Part shown: positions 50,679 to 60,710 of the stretch, in pieces
How the letters are laid out: each line of letters opens with the position of its first letter
Numbering within the stretch: the stretch's first letter is position 1
NCBI RefSeq assembly: GCF_900200035.1
Contig: NZ_FZTC01000022.1
Coordinates: 248,001 to 312,000 of the forward strand
Length of the DNA stretch: 64,000 nt
Direction of reading: 5' to 3'
From: Klebsiella grimontii
GTDB lineage: Bacteria; Pseudomonadota; Gammaproteobacteria; Enterobacterales; Enterobacteriaceae
Program-made: the position numbers and the translations under genes
Notes under the pieces: model-generated
The model's input: only the letters and a program-made list of their open reading frames with translations
Databases searched by the model: none
What the model was told of the DNA's origin: nothing

Positions 50679-52823
50679 TTAGGTCCTACGTTCCTCAGCG
50701 GGCCAAAAGGTCGCCCCCTGCTCGGCCATGTGTAACAAAGTGTCACATGGTGTAAAACGCGGGCCGTACTGAGCGGCCAGGCGCTGCAGTATCGCCGCGA
50801 CCTCCCCCGCTCCCAGGGTATCCATATAGCGGAACGGGCCGCCAAGAAATGGCGGAAAACCAATGCCAAACACGGCGCCGATGTCGCCATCGCGGGCGCT
50901 GCGAACCACTCGCTCATCGAAGCAGCGCGCCGCTTCGTTAAGCATCATCATCACGCAACGTTCCGCCACCTGCTGTTCTGACAAGCGCGCCTGCGGAGAG
51001 GAAATACCCAGTAAAGAGTAGATAGCCGGGTCGGGCCGTTTTTTGCTTTTACGCCCTTTTGCCGCATAAAGATAGAAACCCCGGTTATTTTTTCTCCCTT
51101 TGCGATCGTCATTCAGAATCGAGCTAATGATGTTTGCAGGCGGGCTGAAACGTTCTCCCCACGCAGCTTCCAGCACCGGGATAATTTTGGTACCGGTATC
51201 GATCCCCACTTCATCAAGGAGCTGAATCGGGCCAACCGGAAAACCGAATTTAACCAAAGCGTTATCAATATGCTCTACCGGCTCGCCTTCCATCAACAGG
51301 CGCATGGCTTCATTTATGTAGGGGGCCAGAATGCGGTTAACATAAAAGCCCGCTTTATCGGCGACGACAATCGGCGTTTTCCCCTGCAGTTTCGCCAGCT
51401 TAACCGCTGTCGCAATTGTCTGCCGATCCGTACCGATATGGGGAATCACCTCCACCAGCGGCATTTTGTCTACCGGACTAAAGAAGTGAAGCCCGATGAC
51501 CCGCTGCGGCCTGCTTGCCTGCGCCGCGATCTCGCCGATCGGTAAAGACGATGTATTAGAAGCAAAGATCGTCTCCGGACGACAGTGCTGTTCAACTTCG
51601 CTGACCATTTTTTGCTTGAGCGCAAGATCTTCAAATACCGCCTCGATCACCACATCGCGATGTGCGAATCCCTGGTAATCTAACGAGCCGGAAATTAATC
51701 CTATCTGGCGATCGCGCTCACTGGCGCGCAGATAGCGGCGACGCACCTGTTTGTCGAGCAGATCCCAGCTGTACTTCAGCGCGTGATTTATCCCGCGCGG
51801 CTGAATGTCCTTAATGCGTACCGGTAATCCGCCTTTGCATGCGGTGACGTAAGCGATACCGCCCCCCATCAGTCCTCCGCCAAGGATGCCCACGCTGCGC
51901 AGCGCGACGGGCTCAGCATCCGCGCCACGATCTTTTTTCAGATCGGTGCTGGCGAAAAAAATCGACCGTAGCGCCTGCGATTGCGGCGTCATCGCCAGTT
52001 CGCCAAAAGCGCGAGCCTCCTCTGCATAGCCGCTGCTGCAGCCCTGCGCCAGCCCGGTTTCCATCACCTGCAGAATGCGCTCAGTTGCCGGGTAGTTTCC
52101 CTGGGTTTTGTGATGCGTCTTTTTCGCTACCAGACGAAACAGCAGGCTGCGGCCAAGCGGGCCTGCGAGAATACGTTCGCGCGCCGGAACAGCGCGGCTT
52201 GCCGGGCGACCTTTGAGCGCCAGTTCAACCGCGGTTTGCAGAAGGATAGTCTGCGCCACCACCTCATCGACCAGCCCCGCCTTCAGGGCCTGACGCGGGC
52301 GAAGCTGCTTACCGGTGAGGATCATCTCCAGCGCGCCGCTGACGCCAATTAATCGCGGTAGGCGCTGAGTTCCTCCGGAGCCGGGCAGCAGCCCTAGCTG
52401 AACCTCCGGCAGACCAAGCCGGGTTTTATCGTCATCGCTACATACCCGCCCGTGGCAGGCCAGCGCCAGCTCAAGCCCGCCGCCCAGACATGCGCCGTGG
52501 ATAGCGGCAATCACCGGAATCGACAGCCCGTGGATCTCGGCCATGATTTGCTGACCCTGGCGGGCCAGCGCTTCGGCTTCCTGAGCGGAATGGCAGCGGG
52601 CAATCATATTGATATCCGCCCCGGCGATAAAATTATCCGGTTTTGCCGAGATAAACACCGCGCCGCGCAGTTCTTTATTGTCACGGATCTGACGGATGAT
52701 CCCCCGAACCTCGCTGGCGAACTCAGCTTTCAGGGTATTCATTTTTTCGCCGGGCGCGTCAATGGTGATGACGGCGATATTGTCCGGGCGAACCTCAAGC
52801 GTAAATGCCGATACGGTTTCCAT
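50679..52823 (-). CDS. fadJ: Fatty-acid oxidation complex alpha subunit FadJ (anaerobic)
   Basis: 714-residue multifunctional enzyme: N-terminal enoyl-CoA hydratase/isomerase (about 1-190, [17 protein letters not shown]), then 3-hydroxyacyl-CoA dehydrogenase (about 305-710, [16 protein letters not shown] and [12 protein letters not shown]). With FadI it oxidises fatty acids, mainly under anaerobic conditions. Its start overlaps the fadI stop by one base (TAATG). The length matches E. coli FadJ. Confidence 0.97.
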   Translation of the reverse strand: METVSAFTLEVRPDNIAVITIDAPGEKMNTLKAEFASEVRGIIRQIRDNKELRGAVFISAKPDNFIAGADINMIARCHSAQEAEALARQGQQIMAEIHGLSIPVIAAIHGACLGGGLELALACHGRVCSDDDKTRLGLPEVQLGLLPGSGGTQRLPRLIGVSGALEMILTGKQLRPRQALKAGLVDEVVAQTILLQTAVELALKGRPASRAVPARERILAGPLGRSLLFRLVAKKTHHKTQGNYPATERILQVMETGLAQGCSSGYAEEARAFGELAMTPQSQALRSIFFASTDLKKDRGADAEPVALRSVGILGGGLMGGGIAYVTACKGGLPVRIKDIQPRGINHALKYSWDLLDKQVRRRYLRASERDRQIGLISGSLDYQGFAHRDVVIEAVFEDLALKQKMVSEVEQHCRPETIFASNTSSLPIGEIAAQASRPQRVIGLHFFSPVDKMPLVEVIPHIGTDRQTIATAVKLAKLQGKTPIVVADKAGFYVNRILAPYINEAMRLLMEGEPVEHIDNALVKFGFPVGPIQLLDEVGIDTGTKIIPVLEAAWGERFSPPANIISSILNDDRKGRKNNRGFYLYAAKGRKSKKRPDPAIYSLLGISSPQARLSEQQVAERCVMMMLNEAARCFDERVVRSARDGDIGAVFGIGFPPFLGGPFRYMDTLGAGEVAAILQRLAAQYGPRFTPCDTLLHMAEQGATFWPAEERRT

Positions 52824-54133
52824 TATTCGGCCTCCAGAACCATCGCTGAACCCAATCCACCCGCCGCACAGGCGGTGACCAGCCCAAATCCTCCGCCGCG
52901 ACGGCGCAGCTCATGCAGCGTTTGGGTAATCATCCGCGCGCCGGTGGCGGCAAACGGATGACCGTAGGCAATCGAGCCGCCTAGCACGTTAAATTTACTC
53001 TCGTCCACTTCCCCGATCGCCTGAGAGCGGCCAAGCACTTCGCGGGCAAAGCGATCGCTGGCCATACAGTGCAGGTTAGCCAGCGTTTGCGCGGCAAAAG
53101 CTTCGTGCATATCAATCAGGGTCAAATCAGCCAGCGTCAGCCCCGCTCTTTCCAGCGCCAGCGGCGTCGACCAGGCCGGGCCCAGCAGCATATCCTGGCG
53201 AACATCAATCGCGGTAAAAGCGTAGCTTCGCAGATAGCCCAACGGGACAAGACCCAGCTCTTTCGCCCGGGACTCGGTCATCAGAATCACCGCCGCTGCC
53301 CCATCGGTCAACGGCGTACTGTTAGCGGCGGTCACGCTCCCGTGTTGGCGATCGAAGGCCGGGCGTAACTTTTGGTAATCCGCCAGGGTTGAATTTTTAC
53401 GAATATTATTATCCTGTTCCAGCGGCTCACGGAACGGCGGCGTATACGCCGTCATCACTTCTGCCGATAGCTTCCCTTCCTCCCAGGCTTTGGCGGCAAG
53501 CTGGTGCGAACGAAGCGCCAGCGCATCCTGCCGTTCGCGGGTGATACCCCAGGTTTTCGCCATTTGTTCGGCGGTATCCCCCATTCGCAGGCCGGTTGAG
53601 TATTCGGCAACGGCTGGCGGTACGGGCAAAAGGTCGCGAAAACGCAGACGGGAAAATAGCTTAAGGCGCTGCCCCAGCGTACGGGCTTTATTGGCATCCA
53701 CCAGCGTTCGGGCAAGTTTTTTGCTGACACCAATGGGTAATACGGAAGAGGAGTCGGCCCCGCCGGCGATACCCGCGCGAATAGTGCCTGCCATCAGGCT
53801 TTCCGCGACGTTGGCCACCGCCTGAAAGCTGGTCGCGCAGGCGCGGCTGACGCTGTAGGCATCAGTATGCACGCTCATACCGGTCCCCAGTACAATTTCC
53901 CGGGCAATATTCGGCGCTTCCGGCATCTGCACCACCTGACCAAATACCAGCTGTTCTATTATGTCCGCGGGGATAGTACTGCGAGCCAGCATTTCGCCGA
54001 CCACCAGTTTACCTAAATCAACGGCCGGCACGCCGTGGAAAGCCGTCGCCTGTCGGGCAAACGGAGTACGTAAACCGCTGACTATCGCGATACGATCGCC
54101 CTGGCGGGTGACTAGCGGTAATGCCTGACTCAT
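52823..54133 (-). CDS. fadI: 3-ketoacyl-CoA thiolase FadI
   Basis: 436-residue thiolase of the anaerobic beta-oxidation complex. The nucleophile lies in [11 protein letters not shown], the histidine in [11 protein letters not shown], and the second active cysteine in [14 protein letters not shown]. It is the first gene of the fadIJ operon, with a FadR-like box just upstream. Confidence 0.97.
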   Translation of the reverse strand: MSQALPLVTRQGDRIAIVSGLRTPFARQATAFHGVPAVDLGKLVVGEMLARSTIPADIIEQLVFGQVVQMPEAPNIAREIVLGTGMSVHTDAYSVSRACATSFQAVANVAESLMAGTIRAGIAGGADSSSVLPIGVSKKLARTLVDANKARTLGQRLKLFSRLRFRDLLPVPPAVAEYSTGLRMGDTAEQMAKTWGITRERQDALALRSHQLAAKAWEEGKLSAEVMTAYTPPFREPLEQDNNIRKNSTLADYQKLRPAFDRQHGSVTAANSTPLTDGAAAVILMTESRAKELGLVPLGYLRSYAFTAIDVRQDMLLGPAWSTPLALERAGLTLADLTLIDMHEAFAAQTLANLHCMASDRFAREVLGRSQAIGEVDESKFNVLGGSIAYGHPFAATGARMITQTLHELRRRGGGFGLVTACAAGGLGSAMVLEAE

Positions 54134-54160
54134 AACGCTCCCCTGTTAACCGATAAAACA

Positions 54161-54177
54161 AAGTGGTCTGACCTGAT
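54161..54177 (-). promoter_or_regulatory. FadR-like operator upstream of fadI
   Basis: AAGTGGTCTGACCTGAT, containing the TGGTC-x-GACC dyad of FadR sites. It is 28 bp upstream of the fadI start and fits FadR repression of fadIJ. Confidence 0.75.
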
Positions 54178-54293
54178 AACAGTTTTAACTAATATTTTAC
54201 ATTAAGCCAATCGGGGAAGCGAAAAAGTGGGAGCCAAAACACATTGATTAGAAAAGGTAACGCCCCTGCCATGAGGGGCGTCCGGGGAAAGGA

Positions 54294-54578
54294 TTAGCGC
54301 AGGCCGAGCTGGAAAATCAGGGTTTCAGCTTCACAGCTGAACACGAAATCGATATCCAGCTTCACGCCACCCTCTACGTCTGTAAAGGTCGGGGTGATTT
54401 TGCACGGCTCAGATTCAACGTTACGCGCTCTTTCGCTTAATGCGGCGAGCGTTTCTTCTGCCTCGGCACGGTTCGCAAACACGCGGCTATAGGATGCGGT
54501 GCAATCGGTGTTGTCCATAATGGTGCCAACATCCATACAGCAGCAAACCGGGGTTTCATCAGCACTGCATTTACTCAT
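54294..54578 (-). CDS. yfcZ: YfcZ/YiiS family protein (UPF0381)
   Basis: 94-residue conserved protein of unknown function. N-terminal cysteine cluster (ETPVCCCMDVGTIM) and a C-terminal acidic part with DIDFVFSCEAE. ATG 54578 is chosen over the 8-codon longer frame because MSKCSADETP is the family start. It is divergent from fadL. Confidence 0.93.
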   Translation of the reverse strand: MSKCSADETPVCCCMDVGTIMDNTDCTASYSRVFANRAEAEETLAALSERARNVESEPCKITPTFTDVEGGVKLDIDFVFSCEAETLIFQLGLR

Positions 54579-54823
54579 CGTAGATTTCCTCTGTATATGC
54601 ACTCAAAGTGCCAGACAAACAATGTGCTTATTTTACGCCCAGGGCATGCCAGCCTCCAGTCGTTAATGGCGACAAACGGGATAAGTGACCGAAATCACAC
54701 TTAAAAATGATCCAAAACAAAAACCGCCCACTTTGGGTATCAGCTGCCCCAGCAAAATTGCCAACTGGATCGCGTTTCTTAGATCACAATTGAAAAAACT
54801 TATAAACAAACTTGCAACATATC

Positions 54824-54840
54824 ATCTGGTCAGACCTATA
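54824..54840 (+). promoter_or_regulatory. FadR-like operator 1 of fadL
   Basis: ATCTGGTCAGACCTATA, close to the E. coli fadL upstream FadR site (TGGTCxGACCTATA). It is about 110 bp before the start codon. Confidence 0.8.
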
Positions 54841-54846
54841 CTCAGC

Positions 54847-54863
54847 GCACTGGTCTGATTTCT
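54847..54863 (+). promoter_or_regulatory. FadR-like operator 2 of fadL
   Basis: GCACTGGTCTGATTTCT, matching the second, weaker FadR site of E. coli fadL. It is 7 bp downstream of operator 1. Confidence 0.7.
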
Positions 54864-54950
54864 CTGTTGTAAAGCAGACCCTACACTTCGCGCTCCTGTT
54901 ACAGCATGTAACATTGTTTAAATAAAAAATAACTCTATGAGGTTATGGGC

Positions 54951-56315
54951 ATGAGCCAGAAAACCCGCCTTACCCAATCTGCCCTTGCAGTGGCTGTAGC
55001 AATGGTTTCAACCCAGGCCTGGTCAGCAGGCTTTCAGCTTAACGAATTCTCTTCATCGGGCCTTGGTCGCGCCTATTCAGGTGAAGGCGCTATTGCTGAT
55101 GATGCGGGCAACGCCAGCCGTAACCCGGCGTTAATTATGATGTTCGACCGTCCAACCTTCTCGGGCGGCGCCATTTTCGTCGATCCTGATGTCAACGTCA
55201 CCGGCAGTTCAGTTATCGGTAATGATGCCAGCCAGGACAATATCGCGCCAACCGCATGGGTGCCGAATCTGCACTTCGTGGCGCCGATTAACGACCAGTT
55301 CGGTTGGGGGGCCTCCCTCACGTCGAACTATGGTTTAGCCACCGAGTTCAACAACGATTTTGCCGCAGGCTCGATGGGCGGTACGACCGATCTCGAAACG
55401 CTCAACCTGAACCTGAGCGGCGCATATCGCCTCAACGACCACTGGAGTTTTGGTTTGGGCTTTGACGCCGTCTACGCGCGGGCGAAATTAGAGCGCTATG
55501 CGGGCGATTTACCGGATATCATCGGCGCTCAGCTACCGGGAATGGTGAAAGCAGGCAAACTCTCCCCGGCTCAGGCGGCGGCAATTGGTCAACAGGCCGG
55601 CGGTATCAGCCGCGACACCCAAATTGCTCGTCTGAAGGGGGATGAATGGGGCTTCGGCTGGAATGCCGGTATTTTATATGAAGTCGATAAAAACAACCGC
55701 TACGGTTTGACCTATCGCTCTGAAATTAAAGTTGATTTTGATGGGGATTATAAGAGCAGCCTGCCGTCTTCCCTCAACCCCATCAACTCTGCTCTGGGCC
55801 TGGGCCTGCCGTACGGCACCGGCGGCTCCACGATTGGCGGTTCTCTGACGTTGAATCTGCCAGAAATGTGGGAAATTTCAGGGTATAACCGCGTGGCGCC
55901 AAAATGGGCCGTTCACTACAGTCTGGCTTACACCAGTTGGAGCCAGTTCCAGGAGCTGAAAGCAACCAAAACCAGCGGTGGCGAAACACTGTTCTATAAA
56001 GACGAAGGTTTTAAAGATTCCTACCGTATCGCGCTGGGTACCACCTATTATCATGACGATAACTGGACCTTCCGTACCGGTATCGCCTTTGATGATAGCC
56101 CGGTACCGGCTTCCAATCGCTCTATCTCTATTCCGGACCAGGATCGCCTGTGGCTCAGCGCCGGTACGACTTACGCCTTTAATAAAGATGCCTCAGTCGA
56201 CGTCGGTGTGTCCTATATGCACGGTCAGCACGTTGAATTTACAGAAGGGCCATATACCTTTAAATCAGAAGGTAAAGCCTGGCTCTACGGCGCGAACTTC
56301 AACTACCGTTTCTGA
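54951..56315 (+). CDS. fadL: Long-chain fatty-acid outer-membrane transporter FadL
   Basis: 454-residue precursor of the outer-membrane beta-barrel that takes up long-chain fatty acids; also a phage T2 receptor in E. coli. The signal peptide is about 26 residues, ending AWSA before [11 protein letters not shown], the conserved N-terminal hatch. The C terminus ends in the barrel signature NYRF. The ATG at 54951 has GAGG at 8 bp; a second ATG two codons earlier (54945) is too close to it. The extracellular loop near residues 185-225 differs from the E. coli sequence I recall. Confidence 0.96.
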   Translation: MSQKTRLTQSALAVAVAMVSTQAWSAGFQLNEFSSSGLGRAYSGEGAIADDAGNASRNPALIMMFDRPTFSGGAIFVDPDVNVTGSSVIGNDASQDNIAPTAWVPNLHFVAPINDQFGWGASLTSNYGLATEFNNDFAAGSMGGTTDLETLNLNLSGAYRLNDHWSFGLGFDAVYARAKLERYAGDLPDIIGAQLPGMVKAGKLSPAQAAAIGQQAGGISRDTQIARLKGDEWGFGWNAGILYEVDKNNRYGLTYRSEIKVDFDGDYKSSLPSSLNPINSALGLGLPYGTGGSTIGGSLTLNLPEMWEISGYNRVAPKWAVHYSLAYTSWSQFQELKATKTSGGETLFYKDEGFKDSYRIALGTTYYHDDNWTFRTGIAFDDSPVPASNRSISIPDQDRLWLSAGTTYAFNKDASVDVGVSYMHGQHVEFTEGPYTFKSEGKAWLYGANFNYRF

Positions 56316-56329
56316 TCCTCAGCAGCAAC

Positions 56330-56362
56330 AAAAAAGGGTGAACATCATGTTCACCCTTTTTA
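56330..56362. terminator. Bidirectional terminator between fadL and mlaA
   Basis: 14-bp stem AAAAGGGTGAACAT/ATGTTCACCCTTTT with a minimal loop, A-run on the left and T-run on the right. It lies between two convergent genes. Confidence 0.93.
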
Positions 56363-56377
56363 CTTTCAACCCGTCGG

Positions 56378-57139
56378 TTACTGTGAATCGATATCTTTAA
56401 GATCGCCCTCAATCGCCTGGGCGTTGGGGTTCTCATTCGGAGAAAGTTTACCGCCGTTGGCGATAAAGTCGTGACGCTGGAAGTAGGCTTCACGCATTAA
56501 GATATACGGATCGGAGGACTGACGAAGCAAGCCGTCTGAATCCAGCAGCTGCGCGCGCGTTTCAACGCCCTCAACCATCCATTTACCGATAGACATCGGC
56601 CATGTCAGCCAGGAAAGAACCGGATACAAGTCATCCGCCATATCCCCCCCCTCATCACGCAGGGTGAAGCTGCCGTAGAAAGGCAATTGCACATATGGAC
56701 CATAACCGACGCCATAGTGACCCAGCGTGCTACCGAAGCGCGCAGGCTCAACGCGCTGCAGTTTCGGATTCGCCATCCCGGCCACATCAACCAGGCCCCC
56801 CATCCCAAGGATGGTGTTCAGGAAGAAACGCGTAAAGTGCACCATTCCTTTATAGGGATCGCCTTTCAGGAAGGAGTTCACCATTACCGCCGGCTCTTCA
56901 AGGTTGCTGGTAAAATTACTCAGACCATTACGCGCAGGCTGCGGAACATAATCACGCCACGCCACCGCGACCGGGCGAAGGACATAGGGATCGACAACAT
57001 TAAAGTTGAAGTTGAACATGGTACGGTTAAAGCCTTCAAGCGGATCTGAACGCCCCTGCGGTTGATCGCCAGAACTAGAACTGGCGCATCCCACCAGCAA
57101 TGTGGCGCCAAGCGCAAGCGCCGACAGGCGAAAATTCAT
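56378..57139 (-). CDS. mlaA: Outer-membrane lipid-asymmetry lipoprotein MlaA (VacJ)
   Basis: 253-residue precursor lipoprotein with lipobox LLVGC at Cys18 after a short signal sequence. The mature protein forms a ring in the outer membrane that removes mislocalised phospholipids and hands them to MlaC. Family motifs NFNFNVVDPYVLRPVAVAWRD and FLNTILGMGGLVDVA are present. It is convergent with fadL. Confidence 0.95.
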   Translation of the reverse strand: MNFRLSALALGATLLVGCASSSSGDQPQGRSDPLEGFNRTMFNFNFNVVDPYVLRPVAVAWRDYVPQPARNGLSNFTSNLEEPAVMVNSFLKGDPYKGMVHFTRFFLNTILGMGGLVDVAGMANPKLQRVEPARFGSTLGHYGVGYGPYVQLPFYGSFTLRDEGGDMADDLYPVLSWLTWPMSIGKWMVEGVETRAQLLDSDGLLRQSSDPYILMREAYFQRHDFIANGGKLSPNENPNAQAIEGDLKDIDSQ

Positions 57140-57396
57140 AGGTGTCTCCCTGTTAATTTTAGCTATCGCTGGGGGTTATCGGGGGACAGCTGCCTCCATT
57201 AAGATATCGCCCGTAAGCATGTGCCTGCTTTCAGCATAGCCTTTTTTAGCATCATTGTTGATGTCCCGATTCTATACACATTTTGCAATTTCCGTATTGC
57301 TAATCTTGTCATTGTGAAGAATTTAGGAGCTTATCCGACCCGAACAGCCGAAACCGCTCTACGATTATAATAAAGACCCATCGTTGAGGAAAAGTG

Positions 57397-58293
57397 ATGA
57401 AACCGCAAACTCACCATGATAGTGAAGATGTTGAGGTAGAAAGTGATGAAAAACAGAATGGTGAAGAAATTGAGGTTGATGAAGAACGGCTGCCTTCACA
57501 GGCAATGGCTACCCATGAAGTGATTCGCCAGGAAGGTGAGAAAGAGCTTGAGCGCGATGCTATGGCGCTACTATGGTCAGCGATTGCCGCCGGACTTTCA
57601 ATGGGGGCTTCGCTGGTCGCCAAAGGTATCTTCCATGTCCATCTTAGCGAACTTCCCGGTGGTTTTTTGCTGGAAAATCTCGGCTACACCTTTGGTTTTG
57701 TAATCGTCATCCTCGCTCGCCAACAACTGTTTACCGAGAACACCGTGACCGCCGTCCTGCCGATTATGCATAAGCCCACGCTCGGCAATATCGGCCTGCT
57801 GTTGCGTCTATGGGGAGTCGTACTGGCGGGTAACTTAATCGGAACCGCTATCGCAGCATGGGCGTTCGATGTCATGCCTGTTTTTGATGAGCCCACTCGC
57901 GAGGCTTTTCTCAAAATTAGCCTGAAGGTGATGCAAAATCCGCCGCTGGAGATGTTTGCCAATGCGATTATCTCCGGATGGCTGGTCGCGACCATGGTAT
58001 GGATGTTTCCTGCCGCGGGTTCCGCAAAGATTATCGTCATCATCCTGATGACGTGGCTTATCGCCCTGGCAGACACCACTCATATCGTGGTTGGCAGTGT
58101 CGAAATTTTCTATCTGGTGTTCAACGGAGCGCTGCCGTGGCAGGAATTTATCTGGCCTTTCGCTCTGCCAACGCTTGCCGGCAACATATGCGGCGGGACC
58201 TTTATTTTCGCTTTATTAAGCCATGCGCAGATCCGCAATGACATGAGCCATGAGAAGAAAGCGCGTGCCGCTGAAGAGAGAAATAAACGCTAA
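57397..58293 (+). CDS. yfdC: Formate/nitrite transporter family protein YfdC
   Basis: 298-residue membrane protein with a long acidic cytosolic N terminus (EDVEVESDEKQNGEEIEVDEE) and six hydrophobic helices typical of the FNT fold. Substrate unproven. GTG-ATG starts occur in tandem at 57394/57397; the ATG with TTGAGGAAAAGTG before it is preferred. The C-terminal tail is shorter and different from E. coli YfdC. tRNA-Arg lies 73 bp downstream. Confidence 0.92.
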   Translation: MKPQTHHDSEDVEVESDEKQNGEEIEVDEERLPSQAMATHEVIRQEGEKELERDAMALLWSAIAAGLSMGASLVAKGIFHVHLSELPGGFLLENLGYTFGFVIVILARQQLFTENTVTAVLPIMHKPTLGNIGLLLRLWGVVLAGNLIGTAIAAWAFDVMPVFDEPTREAFLKISLKVMQNPPLEMFANAIISGWLVATMVWMFPAAGSAKIIVIILMTWLIALADTTHIVVGSVEIFYLVFNGALPWQEFIWPFALPTLAGNICGGTFIFALLSHAQIRNDMSHEKKARAAEERNKR

Positions 58294-58327
58294 GTGGCTA
58301 TAGATTAAGCAGTTGGCCCGCACAAGC

Positions 58328-58356
58328 TTAACGCGCGCCGAAAATAACGCTATAAT
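58328..58356 (+). promoter_or_regulatory. Promoter of the tRNA-Arg gene
   Basis: -35-like TTAACG at 58328-58333, a 17-bp spacer and a perfect -10 TATAAT at 58351-58356, followed by a GC-rich discriminator (GCGGCGCG) typical of stringently controlled stable-RNA promoters. Confidence 0.8.
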
Positions 58357-58366
58357 GCGGCGCGTC

Positions 58367-58438
58367 GTCCCCTTAGTTAAATGGATATAACGAGCCCCTC
58401 CTAAGGGCTAGTTGCAGGTTCGATTCCTGCAGGGGACA
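58367..58438 (+). tRNA. argW: tRNA-Arg (anticodon CCU)
   Basis: Folds as a cloverleaf: acceptor stem GTCCCCT/AGGGGAC, D arm, anticodon stem-loop with loop CTCCTAA (anticodon CCT), and T arm GCAGG-TTCGATT-CCTGC. The discriminator base is A438. It reads AGG codons. The usual genomic CCA after the discriminator is missing; the next bases are TTC, so CCA must be added by the CCA-adding enzyme. In E. coli this gene (argW) is a phage integration site, and AT-rich foreign-looking DNA follows here. Confidence 0.93.
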
Positions 58439-58923
58439 TTCTCATCAGTTTTTCCAGACCAACAGTTAACGCCCTTCAGGTAACGCCCTTCATTTTTCGC
58501 TTTCAGCGCACCAGCAAAGCCTGGCCGGTGGTGATTTAAGAAACCGATCTACAAATTCTTGCAGACCTGATGCTTCAGGGCAGATGAATATTATCATGCC
58601 ACAGGCCGTAAGAGCGGTTAGTGGAAATAAACATCTAATATTGAGTTGTTCCAGCAAGGAACGCGCTATTGATGAGATTTAAATGCCCTCAACAAATAAA
58701 TAACAAACAAATCATTCATAATAAAAATATATAATATGAATTATAATAAGTATATAGCTCATATCAAATTATAGGACTTCGAATTAATGTGAATTCAAGC
58801 TAAAAATCATATGAATCGTGCTAATTCATCAAAGCATTACTAACAAATACCGTATAAGATATTTTCACTGCCAAATTAACATCAACAACACAAAAGTAAC
58901 CATCTCGTAAGAAGAAAGTAATT
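58439..58923. other. AT-rich non-coding region after the tRNA gene
   Basis: 485 bp with no supported gene. The first ~200 bp is of mixed composition; from about 58620 to 58900 it is very AT-rich (many A and T runs), unlike the backbone. Likely the left part of an integrated-element remnant; no integrase or repeat of the tRNA 3' end was found by eye. Confidence 0.6.
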
Positions 58924-59697
58924 ATGATTAGTAAAACCGAAAGAAATATATGGAAACAAAACAATATCCCGCCGTTAGAATATTGTTCCATTTCCCGCGC
59001 GCAAAAGCTGCTAGATTGTGAGATTGAAGATTTACTCCACTGGCATGATATCGGTGCAATAAACCTGTGCGTAAAATTAACTAGCATCACAGGAACGTTA
59101 AATATTGCTCTGACTCAGAATAAAGAAAGCATAAACAAACGCTCTCTTTATAGTGTGAATCAAAGCGATACTTTAAAAAAAAACGAAGCGACATGGTCGT
59201 ATTATTCCAGGGTAGATCGAGTTTTAGAGCTGAAAGATAGCGTTTCGGCTATAGAGACGCAGCAAGGTAACCATGCAATACAAATCCAGCTTAAAGCGAT
59301 TGTTTCTGGGCTTTGGTATGTTACCTCAAAAAATCTTGGAGAACTGCTAGAATGCCCCGAACACAACCATTTAGCAAAAGAGGTTAGTGCAATAAATCCT
59401 GCTAACAACACTCTTTTTTGCCATTTTTCTCCAGATAATAGTAGTAATCTGCCAATATCGATCAATAAAATTTACATTATCAGCAAGGATGTAGAGAAGA
59501 TTTATGAGCATACCATAAGCAGTCGCCCCCTTGAGCTCGCCAGGGAGCCCACGATTATTTTAAATAAAAAGATCATTAATGAACCTCAATTCACTTTACA
59601 AAATAAAACCCTTACTGACTTCATTGATGAATTCATGAAATTAAACCCAGAGCTCGATAAGAAATCCCTCTACGTTAATGAGAATCTTGATGTGTAA
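58924..59697 (+). CDS. Unrecognised AT-rich gene beside the tRNA
   Basis: 257-residue predicted cytosolic protein. Start ATG 58924 follows AAGAAGAAAG. The first part (PPLEYCSISRAQKLLDCEIE, then DLLHWHDIGAINLCVKL) has the look of a small helix-turn-helix-like domain seen in some mobile-element proteins, then an alpha/beta stretch (IQLKAIVSGLWYVTSKNLGELL) and a charged C terminus. Codon use is AT-rich (many AAA, AAT, ATA), unlike all neighbours, which indicates transfer. I do not recognise the family and give no function. Confidence 0.6.
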   Translation: MISKTERNIWKQNNIPPLEYCSISRAQKLLDCEIEDLLHWHDIGAINLCVKLTSITGTLNIALTQNKESINKRSLYSVNQSDTLKKNEATWSYYSRVDRVLELKDSVSAIETQQGNHAIQIQLKAIVSGLWYVTSKNLGELLECPEHNHLAKEVSAINPANNTLFCHFSPDNSSNLPISINKIYIISKDVEKIYEHTISSRPLELAREPTIILNKKIINEPQFTLQNKTLTDFIDEFMKLNPELDKKSLYVNENLDV

Positions 59698-60710
59698 TAT
59701 GAGGTTTGCGAAAAGAGTAAAAATGAGATAGATAGTGTTAACGCGGCGCTGAAAAATACAATAAATGATCCATAGCCGCCCTCTGATATTACAAAAATGT
59801 CAATTAGAATAGTCCGTGCTCTGCTGCCGAAGATAAGGTAATTTATAGCTAAAAATGCGGACAGGAGTATCTTTTCATCTGCTCGCTGGCTTTATACTTC
59901 ACTCCCCTGTTTTACTATGATCTTTAGCTACTTCAGTTAAATTATCTCGTATCAACTAGCATAGCGCTTTGCCTGGCGATAGCGGCAAATTCGTGCATAC
60001 CAGCATGGCCTCCGACTCCCTGAACGTTGTATCAACCAGACGGATCTTTCCAGTCGCTCAGAAGCCGTCAAATCTTCAGTTGGCGTACGCTTATTGCGGG
60101 AAGAAGCAAGCATTGCCTGTTTCATCGTCATACTCCGCAGACGAAGCGAAGGGGTATTGGTCAGCGGCATCCTGCTGGTACAGAGGGCAGCGGCCAAACT
60201 AACGGAGCGCTTCAGTTACCTATCCTGGCCAGGCTTAAAGGCACTGGCCTAATCGCTTATCGGCTCTACGGTTTTATTTCGCGCTTGTGTCTTAGCATTA
60301 CTTTTCACCCTCGCACGCTCTTCGTACGAATAGCGCCTTTCGAAATGATTAACTTCCTGAATCCGCCCGCTATCCCTCCCCCGCTTTCAGGCAGAAAAAA
60401 GCCCAAAATCAAACAACTATATCAATACGAAAATCATCGTTGATGGCCGTCGCCAGAATAAAATTTAATACCGAATGAAATTAATGTGTCGTCGAATCAC
60501 GACACTCGTAAGTAACTAAAAATTAATAAAAAAATGGCTCTTGTTTCCCTCATTTTTTAGGCGTACATTAGCGCCATCTGGAGCAGTTTGAGCTCAGAAT
60601 TTACAGCTATCGCCATCGGAAAAAGTGAATTTTTTGTGAGCGATAGTTGAACAAACAACGAAGGTCAAATTCATTTAAGGCGTCTCGCCGAGATCGCGGA
60701 GTGATGAGTC
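59698..60710. other. Probable scar of a mobile element, no supported gene
   Basis: About 1 kb between the AT-rich gene and ypdK. From about 59950 to 60250 GC content rises and frames on both strands are open for 70-130 codons, but none has a good start, recognisable motif or consistent codon use, so they look like decayed coding DNA. A perfect 7-bp inverted repeat (GTGTCGT/ACGACAC, 60486-60505) and the probable ypdK promoter lie near the right end. Confidence 0.5.
60541..60569 (+). promoter_or_regulatory. Candidate promoter upstream of ypdK
   Basis: TTGTTT (-35, 60541-60546), 17-bp spacer and TACATT (-10, 60564-60569). It would give a leader of about 135 nt before ypdK. Confidence 0.45.

Larger units (their letters stand above)
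54579..54950. promoter_or_regulatory. Divergent yfcZ / fadL promoter region
   Basis: 372 bp without a gene. It contains two FadR-like sites near fadL (listed separately) and AT-rich stretches with TGTGAT/ATCACA-like half-sites (for example TTAGATCACAATTG near 54779) that could fit CRP control, which is known for fadL in E. coli. Confidence 0.65.

Noticed and set aside
59952-60443. Open frames on both strands considered as real genes or integrase fragments.
   Set aside because: No start signal, no conserved integrase residues and mixed composition; kept only as an unexplained stretch.
58367-60710. A full prophage or integrative element at argW.
   Set aside because: No integrase gene and no second copy of the tRNA 3' end were found; only about 2.3 kb separates the tRNA from the conserved ypdK-alaC backbone.
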